Below, one piece after another: positions 1 to 7,017 of a stretch of DNA of 14,792 bases. Under the pieces are notes generated by a model. The model saw nothing but the letters and a program-made list of their open reading frames with translations. It did no database searches and was not told where the DNA came from. Each line of letters begins with the position of its first letter. Position 1 is the first letter of the stretch. Both the position numbers and the translations under genes were made by a program. Source of the DNA: CAYNEL01 sp964396225 (GTDB taxonomy: Bacteria; Patescibacteriota; Minisyncoccia; Moranbacterales; UBA1568); NCBI GenBank assembly GCA_964396225.1, contig CAYNEL010000022.1, positions 1 through 14,792 on the forward strand, given 5' to 3'.

Positions 1-629
1 AGGCCGGCTCCGAGGTGTCGGCGCTCCTCGGCCGCATGCCGTCCGCGGTGGGCTACCAGCCGACGCTGGCCGAGGAGATGGGCCCGATCCAGGAACGTAT
101 CACCTCGACGAAGACCGGCTCCATCACCTCCGTCCAGGCAGTGTACGTCCCGGCGGACGACCTGACCGACCCAGCGCCGGCCACCACCTTCGGCCATCTT
201 GATTCGACTGTGGTGCTCTCACGCCAGCTGGCCGAGCTCGGTATCTATCCAGCTGTCGATCCGCTGGATTCGAGCTCGACCATCCTCGATCCCCAGATCG
301 TGGGCGAGCGCCATTACACGGTCGCTCGCGGCGTCCAGAAAGTCCTCCAGCGGTACAAGGACCTCCAGGACATCATCGCCATTCTCGGTATGGAGGAATT
401 GACCGACGAGGACAAGCTGACCGTGGCCCGCGCCCGCAAGATCCAGAAATACCTCTCTCAGCCGTTCTTCGTGGCGGAGCAGTTCACCGGCGCCCCGGGC
501 AAGTACGTCAAACTGTCAGACACCATCGAGGGCTTCGAGAAGATCCTCTCCGGCGAGCTCGACCATGTCCCCGAGCAGGACTTCTATATGAAGGGCGCCA
601 TCAGCGAGGTGTTGGCTGCGGTGCAGTAA
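1..629 (+). CDS. atpD: F-type ATP synthase subunit beta, C-terminal part (5' end outside window)
   Basis: This is the catalytic beta subunit of the F1 sector, which makes ATP from ADP and phosphate at the membrane. The frame is open from base 3 and ends at TAA 627-629, so only about the last 208 residues are present. The fragment begins in the conserved GSEVSALLGRMPSAVGYQPTL block. It continues through ERITSTKTGSITSVQAVYVPADDLTDPAPATTF in pieces typical of beta subunits, then the SRQLAELGIYPAVDPL region. The C-terminal helical domain carries EELTDED, the counterpart of the DELSEED lever that contacts gamma. The Walker A loop lies upstream of the window. atpC follows after 20 bases, the usual order at the end of an atp operon. 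The identification is firm; the GTG at 15 is internal and not the start. Confidence 0.98.
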   Translation, partial: AGSEVSALLGRMPSAVGYQPTLAEEMGPIQERITSTKTGSITSVQAVYVPADDLTDPAPATTFGHLDSTVVLSRQLAELGIYPAVDPLDSSSTILDPQIVGERHYTVARGVQKVLQRYKDLQDIIAILGMEELTDEDKLTVARARKIQKYLSQPFFVAEQFTGAPGKYVKLSDTIEGFEKILSGELDHVPEQDFYMKGAISEVLAAVQ

Positions 630-649
630 TCCATCTCCTGTTTTCCGTT

Positions 650-1108
650 ATGGCCGCCAAGCTAACCTTCAAGATCGTCACCCCGGAACGCGTCGTTTTC
701 GAACAGGACGTGTTCCAGGCCACCCTGCCGGTCGAGGGTGGCGAGGTGACCGTCCTGTCCGACCACGTCCCGTACATCGGGGCGCTCCAGCCGGGGGAAA
801 TCATGCTCCGCGAGCATTCGACGGAAAGTCCCGAGATCGGCATTGCCACTTCGGGAGGCTTCGCCGAGTTCCACGGCAACACGCTCACCATCCTGGCAGA
901 CACCGCCGAACGAGCGGAGGAGATCGACCTTGAGCGCGCCGAAGCCGCCCGTGAACGGGCCGAGGCCATCAAGAAAGAGCGAGCTTCGATGGACGCCGAG
1001 GAGTATGCTCGCGTGGCGGCCGCTCTCGAAAAGGAGCTGGCCCGCATCCGGGTGGCCCGCCGCCATCGCTCTGTCCGCACCGGTCTCGCGCCCCGTTCGG
1101 ACGAATAA
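650..1108 (+). CDS. atpC: F-type ATP synthase subunit epsilon
   Basis: This encodes the epsilon subunit of the F1 central stalk, which couples rotation and can inhibit ATP hydrolysis. It has 152 residues, slightly longer than the usual 130-140. The N-terminal beta-sandwich (about residues 3-85) has the expected pattern: KIVTPERVVFEQDV, then GGEVTVLSDHVPYIGALQPGEI and a GGFAEF strand. Residues about 87-135 form the two-helix C-terminal domain, very rich in Glu, Arg and Ala. A short basic tail (RVARRHRSVRTG) follows and looks lineage-specific. The ATG at 650 sits after a pyrimidine-rich stretch (CTGTTTTCCGTT) with no Shine-Dalgarno. It is cotranscribed with atpD and followed by a strong hairpin terminator at 1150. 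Confidence 0.95.
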   Translation: MAAKLTFKIVTPERVVFEQDVFQATLPVEGGEVTVLSDHVPYIGALQPGEIMLREHSTESPEIGIATSGGFAEFHGNTLTILADTAERAEEIDLERAEAARERAEAIKKERASMDAEEYARVAAALEKELARIRVARRHRSVRTGLAPRSDE

Positions 1109-1137
1109 CTGCACTTGCCGAAAGACAGGATTTATCG

Positions 1138-1146
1138 TGTTACAAT
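1138..1146 (+). promoter_or_regulatory. Extended -10 promoter for the DUF4349 gene
   Basis: TGTTACAAT fits an extended -10 element (TGnTATAAT with one change). A weak TTGCCG at 1115-1120 is 20 bases upstream, too far for a normal -35. Transcription would begin near 1153, inside the first arm of the atp operon terminator hairpin. Confidence 0.5.
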
Positions 1147-1149
1147 AAG

Positions 1150-1180
1150 AGGGCCGCGTCTGGCGGCCCTTCAATTTTTT
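1150..1180 (+). terminator. Rho-independent terminator of the atp operon
   Basis: A perfect 8-bp stem (AGGGCCGC at 1150-1157 with GCGGCCCT at 1163-1170) and a 5-base loop are followed by TCAATTTTTT. It lies 41 bases after the atpC stop. It overlaps the predicted start of the next transcript. Confidence 0.85.
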
Positions 1181-1191
1181 CAATACTCCCT

Positions 1192-2187
1192 ATGAACGGC
1201 GACCGTCTCATCCGTTTTACCAAGGGCATCATGGTGACGGCTTTCGCGTTGCTGGTGATAGGATTGTTCCTCAAATTCGCCTTGGTCGGACAGGTGCGGG
1301 AGGATGATCGGAAAATGACGCGCGGAGGGATGGGGGGAGTCGCGTCTTCCGGATGGAGCGATGGGTCGTCCAATATGGTTGCGCCCGAGATGGATATGTC
1401 CGGCCGGGCCATGATGGACGAAGCCGCGCCCTCGACCATGGCATACGGCGCTCCCGCGATGTCGCCCCTGCCGGATCAGGGCGGTGCCCTACCCGGAGAG
1501 GAGCAGCGTATGGTCAAACGGGGTTCCCTTGATCTGCGCGTGGATGACGTGGATGCTGCAGCCGGGACGATCGCGACCAAGGCCAAAGAATTTGGCGGCA
1601 GCGTTTCCTCGTCCAACCTCTTCGAGGACAATCGCGGAGTCAAGAGTGGCATGATTAGTGTGCGCGTGCCGAGCGATCGCTTCGACGAGGCGTTGACTGC
1701 CCTCAAAGGCGCCGCCGCCGCAGTGCTTTCCGAATCCGCCAACGCTGACGACGTCACCCGCCAGTACGTCGACCTCGAGGCTCGGATCAAGAACAAGCAG
1801 GCCGAGGAGCAGGCGTTCGTGGCGCTCCTCGAGCGTTCGGGCAAGCTTGATGACGTCATTTCCGTTACCCGTGAGGTGGCCCGGGTGCGGGGCGAGATCG
1901 AACAGCTTCAGGCCAGCCTGAACTACCTGTCGTCCCAGACAGCCATGGCGACCATCGCCGTCTCGCTCTCCGAGGATCCTCGGATCGGCCAGACGGACAG
2001 GGAGTGGAAACCGCTTTCCATCGTGAAGAACGCCTTCAACGCTCTCTTCCGCGAGCTTCAGGCGTTCGTGGGGGTGGCGATCTGGCTCGTCATCGTGCTG
2101 GTGCCCGTACTCCTCCTTTACGTCCTCATCGGTTGGCTGCTCTTCCGTCTGGGCCGTCGTCTGGCGCGCCGCTGGATGAGGCAGTGA
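1192..2187 (+). CDS. DUF4349 family membrane protein
   Basis: A 331-residue envelope protein of unknown biochemical function. Residues about 13-33 are a hydrophobic anchor. Residues 40-100 form a low-complexity linker with nine methionines between 42 and 90. Residues about 105-262 match the DUF4349 pattern: KRGSLDLRVDDVD, GGSVSSS, a VRVPSDRFDEAL strand-helix, the TRQYVDLEARIKNKQAEE segment, and a coiled-coil-like VTREVARVRGEIEQLQASLNYL before SSQTAMATIAVSL. Residues about 291-318 are a second membrane segment, followed by the Arg-rich tail LGRRLARRWMRQ. In this family the central part is thought to sit outside the membrane; I infer the same here. The ATG at 1192 is preceded by AATACTCCCT with no Shine-Dalgarno. 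The gene appears to be its own transcription unit. The family call is confident; the function is unknown. Confidence 0.85.
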   Translation: MNGDRLIRFTKGIMVTAFALLVIGLFLKFALVGQVREDDRKMTRGGMGGVASSGWSDGSSNMVAPEMDMSGRAMMDEAAPSTMAYGAPAMSPLPDQGGALPGEEQRMVKRGSLDLRVDDVDAAAGTIATKAKEFGGSVSSSNLFEDNRGVKSGMISVRVPSDRFDEALTALKGAAAAVLSESANADDVTRQYVDLEARIKNKQAEEQAFVALLERSGKLDDVISVTREVARVRGEIEQLQASLNYLSSQTAMATIAVSLSEDPRIGQTDREWKPLSIVKNAFNALFRELQAFVGVAIWLVIVLVPVLLLYVLIGWLLFRLGRRLARRWMRQ

Positions 2188-2210
2188 TCGACCTCTTCAG
2201 GCGCACAAAG

Positions 2211-2247
2211 AAAGAGCCGCCTCCCCGGATGACCGAGAGGCGGCTTT
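2211..2247. terminator. Bidirectional terminator between convergent genes
   Basis: A 9-bp stem (AGCCGCCTC at 2215-2223 with GAGGCGGCT at 2237-2245) lies between the stop of the DUF4349 gene and the stop of the minus-strand gene. Read on the minus strand it is followed by CTTTCTTTG; on the plus strand only by TTT. It probably works best for the minus-strand gene. Confidence 0.7.
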
Positions 2248-2266
2248 GGTACTGGCTAGGTCCGTA

Positions 2267-2755
2267 TCATCTGACATCCAGGTGGAAGTACTGCTGGTCG
2301 AAAGGGAATTCGCTGGTTTTCGGATCGAAACGCCGAGACGAATCAATCCGCACATACGGGTCCGGCAGGATGACGCGCAGCAACTTTTCTCTGCGCAGCC
2401 ATACCCAGCGCAGCCCGATCACCATCCGTTTCCGTCGGCTGATGCGGCGGTGTGTGTTCCCGTTGGCGTCGGTACGGACGAGCGTGTGGCAATAAGCCAG
2501 CCGTAGGGTGGTCGGCAGATCCGGAGGCAGCCCGCCCGCCTCCTCGAGGAAGTGCTGCACGACTGCTTCCAGCGTGGCCAGGGCGTAGTCGGGATGGACC
2601 GGCAGGACGATCTGGAGATCCGGCAGGCTGGCATTGAGCAGCTTGAGATTCTGTGTCCGGTAGTAGGTCCCGATCTCCGGATTGGCGTCCGGATCATCGG
2701 TGATGAATCGGAAATAGGACTCGAGCGACAGTACGGCAGGTGTCGTTTCACACAT
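2267..2755 (-). CDS. Hypothetical protein, 162 residues
   Basis: I do not recognise this family. The start at 2755 is fixed by a strong Shine-Dalgarno (GGAGGAG, six bases before ATG), which favours it over the upstream ATG at 2800. The product looks soluble, with no signal peptide or membrane segment. The N-terminal half is acidic and Leu/Pro-rich, with ITDDPDANPEIGTYYRTQ near residue 20 and LPDLQIVLPVHPDYALATLEAVV around 45-65. The C-terminal half has a basic patch (HRRISRRKRM, then WVWLRREKLLR) followed by a Tyr/Phe/Asp-rich tail. The length and the basic middle could suit a small nucleic-acid or regulatory protein, but that is a guess. It is a lone minus-strand gene divergent from leuS, with a terminator just after it. 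Codon pattern, RBS and terminator together argue it is real. Confidence 0.75.
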   Translation of the reverse strand: MCETTPAVLSLESYFRFITDDPDANPEIGTYYRTQNLKLLNASLPDLQIVLPVHPDYALATLEAVVQHFLEEAGGLPPDLPTTLRLAYCHTLVRTDANGNTHRRISRRKRMVIGLRWVWLRREKLLRVILPDPYVRIDSSRRFDPKTSEFPFDQQYFHLDVR

Positions 2756-2761
2756 CGGTTT

Positions 2762-2768
2762 CTCCTCC
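2762..2768 (-). promoter_or_regulatory. Shine-Dalgarno site of the hypothetical protein gene
   Basis: GGAGGAG on the minus strand ends six bases before the ATG at 2755. It is the only well-placed consensus SD in the window and decides the start of this gene. Confidence 0.85.
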
Positions 2769-2830
2769 GGGGAAAAGAACTGGTGCTGGCAGGGTGGCAC
2801 TTTCAGTGGCCCCTGTCAAGCCTTTCTGAC

Positions 2831-2860
2831 TTGATTTTCGGCCTCAAAAAGCGGTATTCT
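2831..2860 (+). promoter_or_regulatory. Promoter for leuS
   Basis: TTGATT at 2831-2836 and TATTCT at 2855-2860 are separated by 18 bases. Transcription would start near 2867, giving a leader of about 25 bases before the leuS ATG at 2893. Confidence 0.5.
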
Positions 2861-2892
2861 TGAGGGGTCTAGCCCTTCCACGCCCCTCTCCT

Positions 2893-5421
2893 ATGTCCGC
2901 ATACCGCCCCGCTGCGATCGAGAAAAAATGGCAGAGATTTTGGGAAACTCGAAGCGTCTACCGCCAGTACGGGCGCAAGAAGAAATTCTATGTCCTCGAT
3001 ATGTTCCCATATCCGTCGGGAGCCGGTCTCCACGTGGGGCACCCCAGGGGATATATCGCGACCGACGTCGTGGCCCGGACCAAGCAGCTCCAGGGGTATG
3101 GCATTCTCCATCCGATGGGGTGGGACGCGTTCGGTCTGCCGGCTGAGCAGTTTGCCATCAAGAACAAGCTCCATCCGTCCATCGCCACCAAGAAAAACAT
3201 CGCGTATTTCAAAAAGCAGCTGGCCAAGATCGGCTTCACATACGACTGGGAGCGTGAGATCAACACCACCGATCCAGCATACTATCGCTGGACGCAATGG
3301 ATCTTCCTCCAACTCTGGAAGAAAGGCCTGGCTTATGAGTCGCACGAGCCTATCAACTGGTGTCCGTCGTGTCAGACCGGGCTTGCCAATGAGGACCTGG
3401 AGGACGGGAAATGCGAGCGCTGCGGCTCGGTAGTCGAGCAACGCCCCATGCGCCAGTGGGTCTTGAAAATGACCGCCTACGCCGATCGGCTTTTGGCCGA
3501 TCTCGATTCGCCTGCGCTCGAGTGGCCCGAATCCATCAAGGACCAGCAGCGCCACTGGATCGGGAGAAGCGAAGGGACGATCGTCAAATTCTTCATCAAG
3601 GGGACTGAGGAGGAGATTGAGGTATTCACCACCCGGCTCGACACCATCTACGGCTGTACGTACGTGGTTCTGGCGCCGGAACACCCGCTGATCCGGAATC
3701 AAGTATTAGGAATCAAGAACCAGACCGAAATTCGGAAATACATCGAGAGCGTCAAGAAGAAGACCGAGATGGACCGGCTGGACGCAACAAAGGAAAAGAC
3801 TGGTGTGCGGTTGGAGGGCGTCGAAGCCATCAACCCATTTACGAGTGAGGCCGTGCCAGTCTACGTGGCCGACTACGTCCTCGGCCACTATGGCACTGGT
3901 GCCGTGATGGCCGTCCCAGCACATGACGAACGGGATTGGGACTTTGCTGATAAGAATAATATCAGCAAGCCAAGTGTGATTGATCCTGTATCCAAAGGCT
4001 CAATCTCGACAGACTCGGTATATCCGGTCTTCGCTCCCCATGTTCTACCTGATGAGACTATTGAAAATGCAACTGCAAGATGGAAAGCACAGGAGTATAT
4101 CTTAGTGAAAGAGGGCAAGCGTTGCTTTATCATGGATGGAGTTCTCAAAAACTCTAATCAATTCTCTGGTCTTACCTCAGCTGAAGCGCGAGAAAAAATG
4201 ACTCAATGGCTTGAGAAAGAGGGCTTGGGTCGCCGCCAGGTGAACTATCGCATGCGCGACTGGGTCTTTTCCCGCCAGCGCTACTGGGGCGAGCCCATCC
4301 CGCTCGTCCACTGCGAGCGTTGCGGTGTGGTGCCGGTGCCGGAAAAGGATTTGCCGGTCAAGCTTCCCAATGTGAAGTCCTACGAACCGACCGGGACAGG
4401 GGAGTCGCCGCTGGCGACTATCGACAAGTGGGTCAAAACGAAGTGTCCCACGTGCGGTGGTCCAGCCCGACGCGAGACCAACACCATGCCGCAGTGGGCC
4501 GGCTCGTGCTGGTATTATCTCCGCTACATCGATCCCAAGAATAGAAAGGCACTGGTGGACAAGAAGAAAGAGAAGAAGCTCATGCCGGTGGACGTCTATG
4601 TGGGCGGGACCGAGCATGCCACGCGTCACCTCCTCTATGCCCGTTTCTGGCATAAATTCCTCTACGATATCAAGGTTGTTTCAGGTAAGGAACCGTTCAA
4701 ACGTCTCGCCAACCAGGGTCTCATTCTGGCCAGCGACGGGCGAAAAATGAGCAAGCGCTGGGGTAATGTCATCAATCCGGACGACCTGGTGGGGGATTTC
4801 GGGGCGGACGCCTTCCGTCTCTACGAAATGTTCATGGGGCCGTTTGGTCAGGCTATCAATTGGAATACCGATGGTGTGGTAGGTATGCGGCGTTTTCTTG
4901 AGAAGACGTGGAAACTCGCGGACCATGCTACTCGGTCCAGGTCGCAAGCTACAAACAAAGCAGTCGAGACCCTGCTTCATCAAACCGTCAAAAAGGTGAC
5001 TGATGATCTCGAAGGGTTCCGTTTCAACACGGCGGTGAGTGCTCTGATGATCCTCGCCAATACTTTCGAAAAACAGGAAGCATTGCCAGCCAGGCAGTTC
5101 AAGACGTTTCTCCTTCTCCTTTCGCCGTTTGCGCCGCATATCGCCGAAGAGTTGTGGCATCGGATGGGGGAGAGACGCTCCATCTTTCTTGCCAAGTGGC
5201 CGCAAGCTGATCCGAAACTCCTCGTCTCCGATGAAGTGAAGATCGTCATTCAGGTGAACGGCAAGCTGCGCGGGGAAATCATGATCGCCCGCGACGTGGA
5301 CCAGTCGACCATCGAGCGCCTGGCCCTGGACCTCCCTGCAGTTGTGATGCACACCGCCGGCAAGACGCTCCGTAAGACCATCCACGTTCCCGGCCGCCTG
5401 GTCAATTTCGTCGTGTCGTGA
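2893..5421 (+). CDS. leuS: Leucyl-tRNA synthetase
   Basis: This class I synthetase attaches leucine to tRNA-Leu in the cytoplasm. The 842-residue length is normal for a bacterial LeuRS. HVGH (residues 47-50) is the HIGH motif within FPYPSGAGLHVGH. Zinc-type cysteines are at 157/160 and 174/177, with a second set at 474/477 and 518/521. The CP1 editing domain carries TTRLDT (246-251, usually TTRPDT) and AHDERD (343-348) with the editing aspartate. The second signature is KMSKR at 618-622, where many LeuRS have KMSKS. The C-terminal anticodon-binding domain ends in NGKLRG and a tail typical of the family. The ATG at 2893 begins the usual N-terminus (YRPAAIEKKWQ); a TTG at 2860 is less likely. 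Bases 3961-4200 are markedly AT-rich. The next gene starts 10 bases after its stop. Confidence 0.97.
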   Translation: MSAYRPAAIEKKWQRFWETRSVYRQYGRKKKFYVLDMFPYPSGAGLHVGHPRGYIATDVVARTKQLQGYGILHPMGWDAFGLPAEQFAIKNKLHPSIATKKNIAYFKKQLAKIGFTYDWEREINTTDPAYYRWTQWIFLQLWKKGLAYESHEPINWCPSCQTGLANEDLEDGKCERCGSVVEQRPMRQWVLKMTAYADRLLADLDSPALEWPESIKDQQRHWIGRSEGTIVKFFIKGTEEEIEVFTTRLDTIYGCTYVVLAPEHPLIRNQVLGIKNQTEIRKYIESVKKKTEMDRLDATKEKTGVRLEGVEAINPFTSEAVPVYVADYVLGHYGTGAVMAVPAHDERDWDFADKNNISKPSVIDPVSKGSISTDSVYPVFAPHVLPDETIENATARWKAQEYILVKEGKRCFIMDGVLKNSNQFSGLTSAEAREKMTQWLEKEGLGRRQVNYRMRDWVFSRQRYWGEPIPLVHCERCGVVPVPEKDLPVKLPNVKSYEPTGTGESPLATIDKWVKTKCPTCGGPARRETNTMPQWAGSCWYYLRYIDPKNRKALVDKKKEKKLMPVDVYVGGTEHATRHLLYARFWHKFLYDIKVVSGKEPFKRLANQGLILASDGRKMSKRWGNVINPDDLVGDFGADAFRLYEMFMGPFGQAINWNTDGVVGMRRFLEKTWKLADHATRSRSQATNKAVETLLHQTVKKVTDDLEGFRFNTAVSALMILANTFEKQEALPARQFKTFLLLLSPFAPHIAEELWHRMGERRSIFLAKWPQADPKLLVSDEVKIVIQVNGKLRGEIMIARDVDQSTIERLALDLPAVVMHTAGKTLRKTIHVPGRLVNFVVS

Positions 5422-5431
5422 AGTCCGCATT

Positions 5432-6313
5432 ATGAAACGCAGGAGTTTCCTGAAAGGCATGGCCGTCGGTTTGGCCGGTGGGCTCGGCTCGTTGGAAAGT
5501 TACGATCGGGCCAAACGCGCCGGGGAATCCGCCTCGACAGCGTCGTCGAAACAGGCCGAATCACTCGGCCTGATGGGGGATGTCGAAGCGGCGGAACCGG
5601 TCTTGTCCGAGAAAGCGGAGGCCCTCCTTGAGTCCAAGAACCCGATCAGCAGCCAGCTGGCGTTCGAAAACCCGGCCACCCGTCTGACCCCTGAAGTCCT
5701 CAAGGCATGCGAAGAATACTGGTACGGGAAGTTCATGGATCCGACTGACCGTCAGCATCGGGCGCTCGAGCGGGCGTTCGACCGGATGGCTACGGACTGG
5801 GACGGTGTTCGGCACGCCTTCGAGACGAAGCGGGTTCCGACCGACTTTGCGTTTATCGGCGTGCTCGAAAGCCATTGGATGCCCAAAGCGCGATCGTCTG
5901 CCGGCGCACTCGGCACTTTCCAGTTCATGCCCGGCACGGCCCGTCGCCACGGATTGAAAGTCAATCTACGGAACGCCAACCTGGACGAACGTACGGACAC
6001 CCTGAAAAGCGCGGACGCCGCGGCCGACCTCATACAGTATCTGCTCGGCCGTTTCGAGAACGAGGAATTGGCGCTCATGGCCTACAACAAGAACCTCATT
6101 TGGAAGCATGCCGAGGAGAAATCGAAACCCGATCTAGCAAGCTTCCTCGAGCATCTGAACCGCGAGGCAGACGCCCTCCGGCGCTCCTCAGCCAGCGCCG
6201 AGGAGTTCGAGGCCGCCATCCGCCCCATCGCGGAAAACATCAATTATCCTGCGAAGTTCAGGGCCATCCTCCGGGCGGCCAAGGATTGGAACCAGGGGAC
6301 ACCCCAAGGATGA
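5432..6313 (+). CDS. Lytic transglycosylase (SLT domain) with twin-arginine signal
   Basis: A 293-residue protein predicted to cleave peptidoglycan glycan strands, forming 1,6-anhydro-MurNAc ends. The N-terminus MKRRSFLKGMAVGLAGG fits the Tat motif (RRxFLK plus a weakly hydrophobic core), implying export of a folded protein; no clear AxA cleavage site follows. Residues about 30-125 are a helical, acidic region without a family I can name. The SLT domain spans about 135-225: catalytic Glu146 in VLESHWMPKA, then SSAGALGTFQFMPGTARRHGL, a DERTD motif near 185, and LALMAYNKN near 213-221 where the family usually has AYNxG. The domain resembles the MltD branch. It lies 10 bases after leuS, so it is probably cotranscribed. 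The start ATG is preceded by CATT with no SD. Enzyme class is confident; the Tat route is likely but not proven. Confidence 0.88.
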   Translation: MKRRSFLKGMAVGLAGGLGSLESYDRAKRAGESASTASSKQAESLGLMGDVEAAEPVLSEKAEALLESKNPISSQLAFENPATRLTPEVLKACEEYWYGKFMDPTDRQHRALERAFDRMATDWDGVRHAFETKRVPTDFAFIGVLESHWMPKARSSAGALGTFQFMPGTARRHGLKVNLRNANLDERTDTLKSADAAADLIQYLLGRFENEELALMAYNKNLIWKHAEEKSKPDLASFLEHLNREADALRRSSASAEEFEAAIRPIAENINYPAKFRAILRAAKDWNQGTPQG

Positions 6314-6338
6314 AAGGAGGGTCAGGAAATGATACAAT
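6310..6338 (+). promoter_or_regulatory. Internal promoter before the exonuclease gene
   Basis: ATGAAA (6310-6315) and TACAAT (6333-6338) are 17 bases apart. The predicted transcript start, about 6345, coincides with the ATG at 6346, so this promoter would give a leaderless mRNA. The -35 overlaps the stop codon of the transglycosylase gene. Confidence 0.45.
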
Positions 6339-6345
6339 GATGCCT

Positions 6346-7005
6346 ATGCGCTCCACCATCCCTGACCTCATCCCACTCGAGCGGCCGATTATCGTTTTTG
6401 ACCTGGAGACCACCGGTCTCACGCCCGGGGAGGACCGGACCGTCGAGATCGCCTACCAGAAGATCATGCCGGATGGTAGCGTCATCGAGCGGACCCAGCG
6501 CATCAATCCGGGCCGGCCGATCGGCGAGGACGCCACGGCTATCCATGGCATCACGGACGCCGATGTGGCAGACGCCCCGTCGTTCTCGCAGGTGTGCTAC
6601 GAACTCTGGCACCTTTTCGAAGGGGCGGACGTCGGCGGGTTCAACGTCATCGGTTACGATCTGCCGTTCCTCCGCGGCGAGTTTTCACTGATGGGCAAGA
6701 CCTTCGACTATTCGGACAAGCGGTTGCTCGATGCCAAGGTGCTGTATCACAAGGTGGCACCCCGCGATATGGTGGGAGCGCGTACCCTTTCGGCCGCGTA
6801 CAAGACGTACTGCGGCACCAGCCACGATACGGCGCATACCGCGGCCGGTGACGTGGCCGCCACCGTCCGGGTCATCGAGAAGCTCCTGGAAAAACATCCG
6901 GAGTTCCGCGATTGGGCGTATCTGGCCGAGCTCCACGGACAGAAGAAAGCATCTCCCGAGCCTGTTCCGGCGGCCGTACCACGTCCGGCCGGCACCCTTT
7001 TCTAA
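6346..7005 (+). CDS. DnaQ-like 3'-5' exonuclease (DEDDh family)
   Basis: A 219-residue RNase T/DnaQ-fold nuclease that would remove nucleotides from 3' ends using two metal ions. Exo I is FDLETTG (Asp19, Glu21). Exo II is GFNVIGYDLPFL. Exo III is HTAAGDVAAT, whose His marks the DEDDh subtype. Residues 25-60 and the AIHGITDADV segment are typical of the proofreading epsilon/PolC-exo branch. The C-terminal tail (about 195-219) is Pro/Ala-rich and may be a flexible linker, as in epsilon subunits that bind a polymerase. Whether this acts in proofreading, repair or RNA processing cannot be told. Candidate starts are ATG 6310, 6337, 6340 and 6346. I chose 6346 because CCT precedes it, matching the local start context. 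An AAAGGAGG at 6313-6320 is too far upstream to serve it. uppP follows after 12 bases. Confidence 0.88.
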   Translation: MRSTIPDLIPLERPIIVFDLETTGLTPGEDRTVEIAYQKIMPDGSVIERTQRINPGRPIGEDATAIHGITDADVADAPSFSQVCYELWHLFEGADVGGFNVIGYDLPFLRGEFSLMGKTFDYSDKRLLDAKVLYHKVAPRDMVGARTLSAAYKTYCGTSHDTAHTAAGDVAATVRVIEKLLEKHPEFRDWAYLAELHGQKKASPEPVPAAVPRPAGTLF

Positions 7006-7017
7006 GACTTTCCCGCT

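Noticed and set aside
2814..2819. Perfect minus-strand TTGACA upstream of the hypothetical gene
   Set aside because: At 17 or 18 bases downstream only CACCCT or ACCCTG is found, so no -10 element supports a promoter.
2869..5460. Long minus-strand open frames of 277, 158 and 259 codons
   Set aside because: All are antisense to leuS, which is certain; none has a domain or start signal.
6313..6320. AAAGGAGG as the ribosome binding site of the exonuclease
   Set aside because: It is 16 bases from ATG 6337 and 25 from ATG 6346, too far for normal spacing.
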